A stretch of 46,647 nt of DNA, taken from NCBI GenBank assembly GCA_045807945.1, contig JBJMGI010000113.1, positions 1-46,647 of the forward strand, written 5' to 3'. The translations under genes were made by a program, and so were the position numbers. The notes beneath the pieces were generated by a model. The model saw nothing but the letters and a program-made list of their open reading frames with translations. It did no database searches and was not told the DNA's origin. The DNA comes from CAVQGF01 sp045807945. GTDB taxonomy: Bacteria; Acidobacteriota; Terriglobia; Terriglobales; Acidobacteriaceae. Below, one piece after another: positions 33,117-41,385 of this stretch (within the stretch, counting starts at the first letter, position 1; every line of letters begins with the position of its first letter).

Positions 33117-34565
33117 GGCGGAGGCTGTTGCAGCCTTGATCTGGTAGCGCTTTATCTTTCTGTACAGCGTGGCGCGGCTGATTCCCAGCATCTTGCCGGC
33201 CAGCGTCTTGTCCCCATTCACCTGGTCGAAGACGCGCTGGATGGTGATCCGCTCCAGGTCCTCAAGATCGGTCGGGGATATCCCGGGTGCTGAGACCTTC
33301 TCAGTCCTTGCAGGCAGAACCTGGGTGTTCGTCGCTGCGAGGAACTCGTCCGCCATCTCGGCTGAAGCGTTCACGATTGGAATGGTTTGAGCATTCCGCA
33401 AAGCTGGCGGCAGGTCGTAGACGTCGATGATCTCGCGATCGCCCAGCGCAACCGCCCGCTCGATGCAGTTCTGCAATTCGCGCACGTTGCCCGGCCACTC
33501 GTATTGCATGAGCGCCTTCATCGCCGCGTTGCTGATCTGCAGGTTCCCTTCCGGCACGTACTTGTCTAAGAAATAATGGACCAGGCTAGGAATGTCGGAG
33601 CGCCGCTCGCGCAACGCAGGCAGGTGCACCGTGACAACGTTCAGGCGGAAGTAAAGGTCCTTGCGGAAAGTTCCCTCGCGGTAGGCGTGCTCGAGATCGC
33701 GATTCGTCGCTGCGACGATACGAACATCCACTTGCGTACGTATGTTGCTGCCTACGCGGCGAACTTCTTTTTCCTGGAGCACGCGCAAGAGCTTCGTCTG
33801 CATCTCGAGCGGCAGCTCGCCGATCTCATCAAGGAAGAGAGTTCCGCCATTGGCGGCTTGGAACAATCCGTCTTTGGGTTTGAGCGCGCCGGTGAATGCT
33901 CCGCGTTCGTAGCCGAATAGTTCGCTCTCAATCAATGTCGGGACTAGCGAACCGCAGTCCACCGCAACAAACGGACGATGCGCCAGCGATCCGCGAAAAT
34001 GAATGGCGCGCGCGACCAGCTCTTTTCCCGTGCCGCTCTCGCCCGTGATTAGTACCGGCGTCCGCGTGTTCTTCAGGCGCGCGACCATGCGCAGCACGTC
34101 CTGTATCTTCGCAGAGGAGCCGATGATCCCGCTCAATTCCATCTCGGTGCTTACGCGCTCGCGCAAAAACTCGTTCTCAGAAACGAGGCGGACCTTCTCC
34201 GCCATTCGCTGTAGCACGAGCTTGAGTTCCTCGACTCGAAACGGCTTGGTGATGAAGTCGTACGCCCCGAGCTTCATAGCCTGCACCGCGCTCTCGATCG
34301 AACCGTGCCCCGTCATCATCGCAACTTCTGTTCGCGGCAACGCGCGCTTCAACTTTTCGAGAAACTCGAGGCCGTCCATGTTCGCCATCTTCAGATCGGC
34401 CAGCACCAGGTCGGGCGAGTGCGCGTCAATGTAGTTGAGCGCCGCCTCCGCGCTCTCCACGTGCGCAGAGACGAAACCGAGCGAGTTTCCGATCGTGACG
34501 CAGAGTTTGCGGATGCTCTGCTCGTCATCCACCACCAGAAAGCGTATGCGGTAATCGTCAGCCAT
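33114..34565 (-). CDS. NtrC-family sigma-54 enhancer-binding response regulator
   Basis: A 483-residue transcription activator. The receiver has D13-D14, phospho-acceptor D57 (LVLADLKMANMDG) and Lys in ITKPFRVEEL. The AAA+ domain has Walker A GESGTGKELVARAIH, the sigma-54-contacting GAFTGA loop (ERGAFTGALKPKDG), Walker B GGTLFLDEIGEL and arginine-finger region FRKDLYFRLNVV. A Fis-type helix-turn-helix ends the protein (TLAGKMLGISRATLYRKIKRY). It lies 2 nt after the stand-alone receiver gene and is presumably driven by the PAS kinase of the same unit. TGAGACA site clusters flank the unit on both sides and are the obvious candidate targets. Confidence 0.96.
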   Translation of the reverse strand: MADDYRIRFLVVDDEQSIRKLCVTIGNSLGFVSAHVESAEAALNYIDAHSPDLVLADLKMANMDGLEFLEKLKRALPRTEVAMMTGHGSIESAVQAMKLGAYDFITKPFRVEELKLVLQRMAEKVRLVSENEFLRERVSTEMELSGIIGSSAKIQDVLRMVARLKNTRTPVLITGESGTGKELVARAIHFRGSLAHRPFVAVDCGSLVPTLIESELFGYERGAFTGALKPKDGLFQAANGGTLFLDEIGELPLEMQTKLLRVLQEKEVRRVGSNIRTQVDVRIVAATNRDLEHAYREGTFRKDLYFRLNVVTVHLPALRERRSDIPSLVHYFLDKYVPEGNLQISNAAMKALMQYEWPGNVRELQNCIERAVALGDREIIDVYDLPPALRNAQTIPIVNASAEMADEFLAATNTQVLPARTEKVSAPGISPTDLEDLERITIQRVFDQVNGDKTLAGKMLGISRATLYRKIKRYQIKAATASA

Positions 34566-34567
34566 TT

Positions 34568-34972
34568 TCAGCGCGCCTTCCCAAAGATCGACTCCACCGT
34601 CGAGATCAACTGCTGCACCCGAAACGGCTTCTCGATGAACGGAACTCCCGTGCTCTTCAAGATCGCTCCCGTCTCATCGTTCGCGATGTCTCCGGTGATG
34701 AAGAGCAGACGCGAGCTCAGCGCCGGCCGATTCGCGCGAAGCCACGCGTGCACGTCGGCGCCGTTGACGTTTCCCGGCGTTCGCATATCAGAGATCACTC
34801 CCGCGAATTCTCCCGTTTGCAACAGCTTCAATCCTTCAGCACCCGATGGCGCACACCTCACGCTGAAGCCGTGCCGCTCCAGAGCCGAGCGAACAAAACT
34901 TGCGACGGAAGGCTCATCTTCGATCACCAATATCGGGTTACTTCTCTGGAGCTGTGTCGCCGGCACGTTCAT
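34568..34972 (-). CDS. Stand-alone receiver between kinase and sigma-54 regulator
   Basis: A 134-residue receiver (ILVIEDEPSVASFV, phospho-acceptor D62 in GVISDMRTPGNVNG, Lys in FIEKPFRVQQL) with no output domain. The segment after the Asp is slightly longer than in CheY. The gene overlaps the kinase gene by 4 nt and ends 2 nt before the regulator gene. It may compete with the sigma-54 regulator for phosphate, act as a sink, or serve as receiver domain in trans of the kinase; the sequence does not decide between these. Confidence 0.92.
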   Translation of the reverse strand: MNVPATQLQRSNPILVIEDEPSVASFVRSALERHGFSVRCAPSGAEGLKLLQTGEFAGVISDMRTPGNVNGADVHAWLRANRPALSSRLLFITGDIANDETGAILKSTGVPFIEKPFRVQQLISTVESIFGKAR

Positions 34973-37332
34973 GACTGCGCTCCCGCCGTCGCGGCAAGCT
35001 CAGACGTCGACACCGATGCGATGGGCAGTCGCACCGTGAACGTAGCGCCTGCTTCGGGCTCATTGTTCTTTGCGATGATGTCGCCTTTGTGCTCGTGGAC
35101 GATGCCGTAGCAGATGCTCAGCCCGAGTCCGGTACCTTTGCCGACTTCTTTTGTCGTGAAAAATGGATCGAAGATGCGTTCCGGATTTGCGATTCCGGTG
35201 CCGCTGTCCTTGAAACTGACCTCGACGAAGTCGCGCGATATACCGCTGGAAACCTCGATTCGACGTGGGTTCCCGCTGTCGCGCATGGCGTCGTAAGCAT
35301 TGTTCAAGACGTTCAAGAAGACCTGTTGCAGCTGGTGCTCATCGCCGACCACCTCCGGCAATCTCGCATCGAGATGCTGCACAACTTCCACGCCGTGGTT
35401 GGATAAGTCGTACGCGCGCAGCTGTAACGTGCGCTCCACGATCGCATTCAACTGGACGGCTTTGCGTTGCTGCGGGACCTGGCGCGCGAAGCTGAGTAGA
35501 TTTTGTACGATCAACTTCGTCCGCTGCGCTTCCTGGATGATCACGTTGAGATCGCGATGCGCTTCGGCCGAAAGTCCCGGCGTTTCCAGCAACAGATCCG
35601 CAAATCCCAAGATCGCGGTCAATGGATTGTTAACTTCATGCGCAACGCCGGAAACAAGCTGCCCGACAGCCGCAAGCTTTTCCGTATTGATCAGCTTGGC
35701 CTGCAGCAGTGCCGCGTCAGTGATGTCTGTCATCACGACGACAACGCTCGTCACGTTCCCCTGCTCATCCCGCATCGGGCTTAGGCTGATGGAAAAGTGT
35801 CCCGGGTCGCCGTCTCCGCGCAAAATCGGTAACTCTAAATTTTCGCTTTGCTCGCCTAAGACTGTGGCTTCGAACGCATCGGCAAATTCCCGCCGGCGCC
35901 CATGCGCGACGATCTCGCTCAACCTGCGGCCGATGAGCTGCGATGCGCGAAAATCTCCGGAGTCGAAGCAGCGGCGGTTCGCGTAACTCACTAACCCGGC
36001 CGTGTCTGCCACCAGGATCATGCTCTGCGTGTTGTCGAGGATCTTGATGTTGAAGTCGCGCTCGCGCTGCAGTTGCGCCTGGATCGTCTTCTGCTCGGTG
36101 ATGTCGAGGATCAGCCCGCGATACTGCACCGTCGAGCCGCTCGCATCGCGGACGGCGAATGCGTTCTGTAGCGTGTGGACGAATGAACCGTCTTTGCGGC
36201 GAAGCGTCTCTTCGAAGTTGCCCAGCGCGCCAGTCTCATCCATTTGCTGCGTGAATCGGCGGCGCTGATCGGGAAACATGTAGATGTTCTTGGGAATGTC
36301 AGTGTTGAGCAGCTCTTCGCGGCTGTCATAGCCGAGCATCCTCACCAGCGCGTTGTTGACCTCAAGAAATCTGCCGGACGGAGTCGAGAAGAATAATCCT
36401 TCTTGAATGTTGTCGAACAGTTCGCGATAGCGGTGCTCGGCTTCGCGCCGGTCGGTGACATCTTTAAGCACGTGGATCGTCTGTTGCCCTTCGTTGATCA
36501 CGCCCTGAATTCCGGACGTTGAAACGAGGTACGTGCGCTTCAGCTCCGGGTGAACATACTCTTCGATTCCGTCGCGCTTAGCGCGGCAGAATTGGCACCC
36601 TTGAGGGCCGCCCAGTCCGGAGATCAGCGCGCCCATGTTCAATCCGATCAGCTGATGCGGTGGTGATCCGATCACGTCGGCCATTGAGCGGTTCACTCGA
36701 AGCACGCGATTACCGTCGTCGTGCACGACGATGAGGTCGGAGATAGCGTCGAAGATGTCGTGCCAGTGCCGGCTCGCCTGCGCGATTTTGCTGAACAATC
36801 GCGAGTTTTCCAATGCGACCGCCGCGTGGGCCGCCAAAGCTTGCAATAGATTTTCGTCATCGCGATCCAGGGCACTGCCACGGTTCGCCAGCAGCACGAC
36901 TCCGAGCAGCGTGCGATCCGATCCTTTCAGCCACGCCAGTGTGACGTCGCTCCAACCCAAGCTGGAGGACAGTGCGGTGCCTAGTATCTTTTCGGCGGCT
37001 GCGTGCTGGATCTCGCGGGAGGGTCGCGCCGCAAGTTCCGCCAGCGCAAGATTCAAACTACGCATTCCCGCTTTGTCATCGGCGAGCGAGAAACCATGTA
37101 CCGCTACCGTCTCAAGGGTTTTTCCTTCCGCCAGTGCCAATGCCGCTGATTTCGCTCCCATCATGGTGGAAGCGCGCGCGAGGAAATTCTTGACGAATTC
37201 GGGCAGTCCAAAAGACGAGCTGGTCTCGAGCGCCAGCGCCATTAAATTTTCGGCGCGCGAACGGTATTGCGCCGCGAGCTGCGACTCGGTCGTGGCCCCG
37301 TGGGCACCCGGCAAGTTCTTGCTTTCAGCCAT
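34969..37332 (-). CDS. Soluble GAF-PAS-PAS-PAS sensor histidine kinase
   Basis: A 787-residue kinase without membrane helices. In order: GAF-like domain (about 22-180, with LQALAAHAAVALENSRLF at its end), PAS1 (about 188-290) containing a CxxC pair (GCQFCRAKRDG), PAS2 (about 300-415), PAS3 (about 425-540), HisKA (H-box GVAHEVNNPLTAILGFADLL) and HATPase (NVLNNAYDAM, DSGTGIANPERIFDPFFTTK, GKGTGLGLSI). A cytoplasmic cue is likely; the CxxC might bind metal or sense redox. It is the first gene of the kinase-receiver-regulator unit, and its upstream region carries the TGAGACA sites shared with operon C. Confidence 0.95.
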   Translation of the reverse strand: MAESKNLPGAHGATTESQLAAQYRSRAENLMALALETSSSFGLPEFVKNFLARASTMMGAKSAALALAEGKTLETVAVHGFSLADDKAGMRSLNLALAELAARPSREIQHAAAEKILGTALSSSLGWSDVTLAWLKGSDRTLLGVVLLANRGSALDRDDENLLQALAAHAAVALENSRLFSKIAQASRHWHDIFDAISDLIVVHDDGNRVLRVNRSMADVIGSPPHQLIGLNMGALISGLGGPQGCQFCRAKRDGIEEYVHPELKRTYLVSTSGIQGVINEGQQTIHVLKDVTDRREAEHRYRELFDNIQEGLFFSTPSGRFLEVNNALVRMLGYDSREELLNTDIPKNIYMFPDQRRRFTQQMDETGALGNFEETLRRKDGSFVHTLQNAFAVRDASGSTVQYRGLILDITEQKTIQAQLQRERDFNIKILDNTQSMILVADTAGLVSYANRRCFDSGDFRASQLIGRRLSEIVAHGRRREFADAFEATVLGEQSENLELPILRGDGDPGHFSISLSPMRDEQGNVTSVVVVMTDITDAALLQAKLINTEKLAAVGQLVSGVAHEVNNPLTAILGFADLLLETPGLSAEAHRDLNVIIQEAQRTKLIVQNLLSFARQVPQQRKAVQLNAIVERTLQLRAYDLSNHGVEVVQHLDARLPEVVGDEHQLQQVFLNVLNNAYDAMRDSGNPRRIEVSSGISRDFVEVSFKDSGTGIANPERIFDPFFTTKEVGKGTGLGLSICYGIVHEHKGDIIAKNNEPEAGATFTVRLPIASVSTSELAATAGAQS

Positions 37333-37390
37333 AAGGAAAGGTACAGGCCAGCTTTGGGGGAGAGTAGAACCTTAGTCCGGAATCTCATTT

Positions 37391-37491
37391 TGAGTCAAGG
37401 AGTTTCCCGCCTCAGAGTCTCACCTTAGCCACCAGAACCGACGTCTTAAATTGAGACACTTCCTTACAGAGTCGGCTGGTTTGAGACAAAC
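37391..37491 (+). promoter_or_regulatory. Cluster of TGAGACA sites upstream of operon C
   Basis: TGAGACA occurs at 37452-37458 and at 37482-37488, the latter inside the perfect inverted repeat GTTTG-AGA-CAAAC (37479-37491). One-mismatch copies are TGAGTCA at 37391-37397 and AGTCTCA at 37416-37422. The two exact sites are 30 bp apart, near three helical turns, and the nearer ends 88 bp before the -24 GG of the sigma-54 promoter. Confidence 0.68.
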
Positions 37492-37574
37492 TCGGGCGAT
37501 CCGGCATAGCCAGTTGCAGATATAAGACTAATGATTACAGTTACTTACGTTACATAAAGCCGCCAAGAACAGGC

Positions 37575-37590
37575 TGGCACTGGCCTTGCT
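37575..37590 (+). promoter_or_regulatory. Sigma-54 (-24/-12) promoter for operon C
   Basis: TGGCACTGGCCTTGCT matches the sigma-54 consensus TGGCAC-N5-TTGCW completely, with GG and GC 10 nt apart. Predicted transcription starts near 37602, followed by GGAGG (37620-37624) and the GTG start at 37629. Confidence 0.85.
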
Positions 37591-37628
37591 TCTACTCTGC
37601 TGGGCGGATTCCGTCTGTAGGAGGCGTT

Positions 37629-37970
37629 GTGCGATTACTACATTTCAGCCGGCCGGTTTTGTGGGGGACCTTGGCTTTGGCGCTAATCATTCCGGCGCTT
37701 TCGTCCCCGGCGCGCGGACAAGAGGAAGTAACTCGCAAGATCAAGAGCCGGATCGACCCCGTGTACCCCGAGCTTGCACGCCGCATGCATATCAGCGGCA
37801 CGGTAAAGCTGCAATTGGTCGTCGGCAAAGACGGCACGGTGAAGAGCACGAAGGTCATCGGTGGCCCGCCGCTGCTCATCGAAGCCACGGTGGAGGCGGT
37901 GAAGCGCTGGAAGTTTGAAGAAGCAAAGGAAGAGACCACGCAGCCGCAAGAGGTCAAGTACAACCCGTAG
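37629..37970 (+). CDS. Exported protein with TonB C-terminal-type domain
   Basis: A 113-residue protein. A signal sequence (VLWGTLALALIIPALSS, likely cleaved near ARG or GQE) is followed by a TonB-C-like domain: RKIKSRIDPVYPELARRMHI, GTVKLQLVVGKDGTVK and EAVKRWKFEEAK. There is no long Pro-rich spacer and no ExbB/ExbD gene nearby, so it is not a normal TonB; it is probably periplasmic. GTG is chosen as start because GGAGG precedes it at correct spacing and it lies about 27 nt after the predicted sigma-54 transcription start. It is the first gene of operon C, 46 nt ahead of the chemoreceptor. Confidence 0.85.
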   Translation: MRLLHFSRPVLWGTLALALIIPALSSPARGQEEVTRKIKSRIDPVYPELARRMHISGTVKLQLVVGKDGTVKSTKVIGGPPLLIEATVEAVKRWKFEEAKEETTQPQEVKYNP

Positions 37971-38016
37971 TCGGCCGCGTGAAGAAGAAGATCAATTGGA
38001 AGACTGAGGAACTGTC

Positions 38017-39960
38017 ATGAGCATCGGCAAGAAACTTAGGTACGGATTCGGGGCCCTCCTGATAATGATGGGCCTGCTATTTGTCGTGAACATCGGCGCA
38101 CGCTGGAAAGACAAGAGTTCGCGCGACAACACGGCCGAGATCGGCGAAATCCGCAGCCTGGTCACGCAGAACAACCTTGCCTTGAACAGCTATCTCCTCA
38201 CCGGCAGCCCCGACGAGGTGAAGAAGATCGCCGACGGCGACTCTCGCTTGCTCGATCGCATCGACCAGTTCAAAGACAAAGTCAACACCGGGCAGCACAA
38301 CGCACTAGACAAGTTGCAGACCGCCGAACGCGACTGGATGACGAACTTTGCCAATCCGGTGATCGAAAAACGCAAACAGGTGGACGGCGGGAATGCCACC
38401 GTCGCCGAACTGCAGATCTTTTACTTGCAGCAAGACCCGGGAACGTGGCTAGAGAAACTGAATACTCCACTGGACCAGGTCCAGAAATCGATCAAAGATT
38501 CAACGGACGCTACCTCATCCGCTACTTTTTTGACTTCTATCGTCTTTTTCGTAATGGCGCTCGTCGCCGGCGTTTTGATCGCGCAGAAAATATCGCGTTC
38601 CATCACCACTCCGCTCAGCCACTTAATCCTTGTGGCGCGCGAGATCGGTGAATCGGGCGATCTCGATCAGAAGATCGAGCTCGATCGCCAGGACGAGATC
38701 GGTGATCTCGCCCGCACTTTCAACAACATGATGACGTATCTGAAGGAGATGGCGGCGATCTCAGAAGCGATCGCCGGCGGCGACCTCACCGTTGCCGTCG
38801 AGCCGCGTTCGAAGAGCGACACTCTCGCGCACGCCTTCTCGCGCATGACGGAAGGTCTCCGCAGCCTGGTCAAGAATGTTCGTGACGGTGCGACGCAGGT
38901 CGCTTCCGGCTCGAACCAGGTCGCCGATGCTTCCGACGACTCCGCGAAAGTCAGTGTGCAGGCTTCGTCCGCAATCGACGAGGTCACCAGCACCATGCAC
39001 GAGATGAGCGTCAACGTGCAGAACATGGTGAAGAACACGCAGACGCAGGCTTCCAGCGTCAGCGAGACATCAGCCTCAATCGACCAGATGGTCGCTTCCA
39101 TCCAGCGAGTAGCCGATACATCGAAGGTCCTGCTCGACATCTCGCAACGTTCGCGCGACGAGGTGCAGAGCGGTATCGGCACGATGGAGAAGACCACCGA
39201 GGGACTCGGACGCATCAACGAATCCATCGGCGTGTCGTCGGGCATCATCGCTGTCCTCGGCCAGCGCGCCGATGACATCGGCAAGATCATTGAGGTCATC
39301 GATGACCTCGCAGAGCAGACCAACTTGCTCGCGCTCAATGCTGCTATCGAAGCGGCCCGCGCGGGTGAACACGGCTTGGGATTCGCCGTTGTAGCTGACG
39401 AAGTACGCAAGCTCGCCGAAAAATCAGCGACCTCGACCAAAGAGATTTCCGACCTCATCCAGAGCATTCAGAAGGAAGCTCGCAAAGCCGTCGAGAACAT
39501 GGAGAAGAGCACGACCATCGTGAACGAGGGGTTGGACCTCGGCACGGATCTCAGCGGCGCGCTCAAGAAGATCTCGAACGTTGTCACCGAGGTCTATAAG
39601 TTCGCGCAGGAGATCGGGGCGGCCACCAACGAACAGTCGCACGGGTCGTCGCAGATCGCACGCGCGACCACTCGCCTGAACGAGATCACGCACGAGATCA
39701 ACTCTTCCGTGGAAGAGCAGGCCTCGGGAGCGCAAGCTGTGGTCCGCGCCATGGAAAAGATGCGCGAACTGGTGCAGCAATCCACCAGCGGATCGACCGA
39801 ACTTGCGGCCTCTGCCGAGCAGATGTCGAAGATGTCACGCTCCCTGCTTGAAATGATGGACCGCTTCGTCATCGACATAAGCGGCAACGGAGCCAGTTCG
39901 CACGGCTCGCACATCGGGCACGACCGCGCTGCGAAATATGCGGCGCACGGGCGCAACTAG
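38017..39960 (+). CDS. Methyl-accepting chemotaxis protein with periplasmic helical sensor
   Basis: A 647-residue chemoreceptor. TM1 (about 9-27) and TM2 (about 168-190) enclose ~140 periplasmic residues of four-helix-bundle/CHASE3-like character (SRDNTAEIGEIRSLVTQNNL, LQTAERDWMTNFANPVIEKR). A HAMP domain and a second HAMP-like unit (AISEAIAGGDLTVAVEPRS) lead to the signalling coiled coil with hairpin tip AEQTNLLALNAAIEAARAGE. The C-terminus is His/Gly-rich and has no NWETF tether. The operon C CheW, CheR, CheA and CheB genes follow directly, so it is probably their cognate receptor. Confidence 0.95.
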   Translation: MSIGKKLRYGFGALLIMMGLLFVVNIGARWKDKSSRDNTAEIGEIRSLVTQNNLALNSYLLTGSPDEVKKIADGDSRLLDRIDQFKDKVNTGQHNALDKLQTAERDWMTNFANPVIEKRKQVDGGNATVAELQIFYLQQDPGTWLEKLNTPLDQVQKSIKDSTDATSSATFLTSIVFFVMALVAGVLIAQKISRSITTPLSHLILVAREIGESGDLDQKIELDRQDEIGDLARTFNNMMTYLKEMAAISEAIAGGDLTVAVEPRSKSDTLAHAFSRMTEGLRSLVKNVRDGATQVASGSNQVADASDDSAKVSVQASSAIDEVTSTMHEMSVNVQNMVKNTQTQASSVSETSASIDQMVASIQRVADTSKVLLDISQRSRDEVQSGIGTMEKTTEGLGRINESIGVSSGIIAVLGQRADDIGKIIEVIDDLAEQTNLLALNAAIEAARAGEHGLGFAVVADEVRKLAEKSATSTKEISDLIQSIQKEARKAVENMEKSTTIVNEGLDLGTDLSGALKKISNVVTEVYKFAQEIGAATNEQSHGSSQIARATTRLNEITHEINSSVEEQASGAQAVVRAMEKMRELVQQSTSGSTELAASAEQMSKMSRSLLEMMDRFVIDISGNGASSHGSHIGHDRAAKYAAHGRN

Positions 39961-39972
39961 CCGGAGGCGGCC

Positions 39973-40452
39973 ATGGCCAAAGATCTGCACATTGTCGGCT
40001 TCCGTATCGGGCGCGAGACCTTCGGGGTTCCCATCTCGCTGGTGCACGAGATCGTGCGCGTGCCTGAGATCACTTCCGTTCCGGATGCCCCGGACTGCGT
40101 GGAAGGCGTGATCAATCTGCGCGGCAAAATCGTTTCCATCGTTGACCTGCGCAAACGCTTCGGAGAGAAAGAGGTCACGAACAGCAAAAAGAACCGCATC
40201 CTCGTTGCTGAGGTGGAGAACAAGATGGTCGGCTTGGTAGTGGACGCGGCTTCCGAAGTGCTGAAGCTTCCGCAGTCCGAGATCGAAGCTCCGCCCAACG
40301 TCTTTGAACAAGGCGAGCTGAATTACGTGACCGGGGTCGGCAAGCTGCACAACCGGCTCATCATTCTCATCGACATGACCAAGATCCTCCAGCGTGGCGA
40401 ACTCAAGCGCCTGGGTGATTTTGCGGACGCGGCCCAGGCAGCATCGGCGTAG
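39973..40452 (+). CDS. cheW: CheW coupling protein (operon C)
   Basis: A canonical 159-residue CheW: IVGFRIGRETFGVPISLVHE, CVEGVINLRGKIVSIVDLRK, VGLVVDAASEVLKLP and YVTGVGKLHNRLIILIDMTK. It links the receptor to CheA of the same operon. GGAGG lies 6 nt ahead of the ATG, which is 12 nt after the chemoreceptor stop. The Ala-rich tail (ADAAQAASA) is short. Confidence 0.95.
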   Translation: MAKDLHIVGFRIGRETFGVPISLVHEIVRVPEITSVPDAPDCVEGVINLRGKIVSIVDLRKRFGEKEVTNSKKNRILVAEVENKMVGLVVDAASEVLKLPQSEIEAPPNVFEQGELNYVTGVGKLHNRLIILIDMTKILQRGELKRLGDFADAAQAASA

Positions 40453-40479
40453 AACGACACAGTTCGGGACAAAACAATA

Positions 40480-41385
40480 ATGGTCACACCAGCGATCCAG
40501 ATCGTTCTCACGGAACCCGAACTCAAGCTGCTGCAAACGCTTGTCTATCAGGAATGCGGCATGTATTTCGACGAACGCCGCGTTCATTTCTTGCAAGACC
40601 GCTTGCAGCGCCGCCTGAAGACAACGGGACTCGACAGCTTCTACAGCTACTATCGTCTGCTCACGAGTCGCGAAGGTAAGGCCGAGCTGTCAGCTCTGCT
40701 CGAGAACCTCACAGTCAACGAAACCAGCTTCTTTCGTAACAAGCCGCAGCTCGAGCTATTTCAAAAAACGATCCTGGAAGAGATCCTGCATCGCAAGCAG
40801 GCGCGCCGCGATTGGACGCTGCGCTTCTGGAGTGCCGGCTGTTCCACGGGTCAGGAGCCGTACACCGCGGCCATGCAGATCTGCGATGCGCTCGCGTACT
40901 ACTACCTCCGCAATCCGCTTCCCTTCGAGATGCCGTCCCCCAAACCGCTTATTCCGCCGCCTTGGAAGGTAGAGATACTCGCTTCCGACATCAGCTACTC
41001 GGTACTACGCGCAGCGCAGGAAGGGCAATATCCCGAGCACCACATGGAAAGCGTGGATTACGCCTATCGGCTGCGTTATTTCGACAAGGTCGGCGAACGC
41101 TACGCCATCAAGAAGGGCGTGAAGGAACTCGTTCACTTCGACTTCCACAATCTGAAAACGGAGTTCTTGCCGCAGCGCAACGACGTGATCTTCTGCCGCA
41201 ACGTGATGATCTATTTCGACGAAGCCGAGCAGAAGCGGTTGATCGAAAAGTTCTATCGCTGCTTGAATCCCGAGGGTTATTTGTTTATCGGGCACGCCGA
41301 GAGCCTGTTCGGCCTGAGCGACAAATTCAAGATGATCCACCTGAACAACGGTACCGCCTACCAGCGGATCGAGGTAAGCGCGTGA
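40480..41385 (+). CDS. cheR: CheR, chemoreceptor methyltransferase (operon C)
   Basis: A 301-residue methyltransferase with the N-terminal helical domain (YFDERRVHFLQDRLQRRL, LTVNETSFFRNK) and SAM-binding domain (WSAGCSTGQEPYTAAM, LASDISYSVL, DVIFCRNVMIYFDEAEQKR, EGYLFIGHAESL). It has a short Pro-rich insertion (MPSPKPLIPPPW) not seen in the operon A CheR. Its TGA overlaps the GTG start of cheA (GTGA), so the two are translationally coupled. Confidence 0.95.
   Translation: MVTPAIQIVLTEPELKLLQTLVYQECGMYFDERRVHFLQDRLQRRLKTTGLDSFYSYYRLLTSREGKAELSALLENLTVNETSFFRNKPQLELFQKTILEEILHRKQARRDWTLRFWSAGCSTGQEPYTAAMQICDALAYYYLRNPLPFEMPSPKPLIPPPWKVEILASDISYSVLRAAQEGQYPEHHMESVDYAYRLRYFDKVGERYAIKKGVKELVHFDFHNLKTEFLPQRNDVIFCRNVMIYFDEAEQKRLIEKFYRCLNPEGYLFIGHAESLFGLSDKFKMIHLNNGTAYQRIEVSA

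Noticed and set aside
40812..41381. Upstream extension of the operon C cheA frame
   Set aside because: It lies inside cheR in another frame. The GTG at 41382 overlapping the cheR stop gives a CheA of normal length with the Hpt domain at its start.
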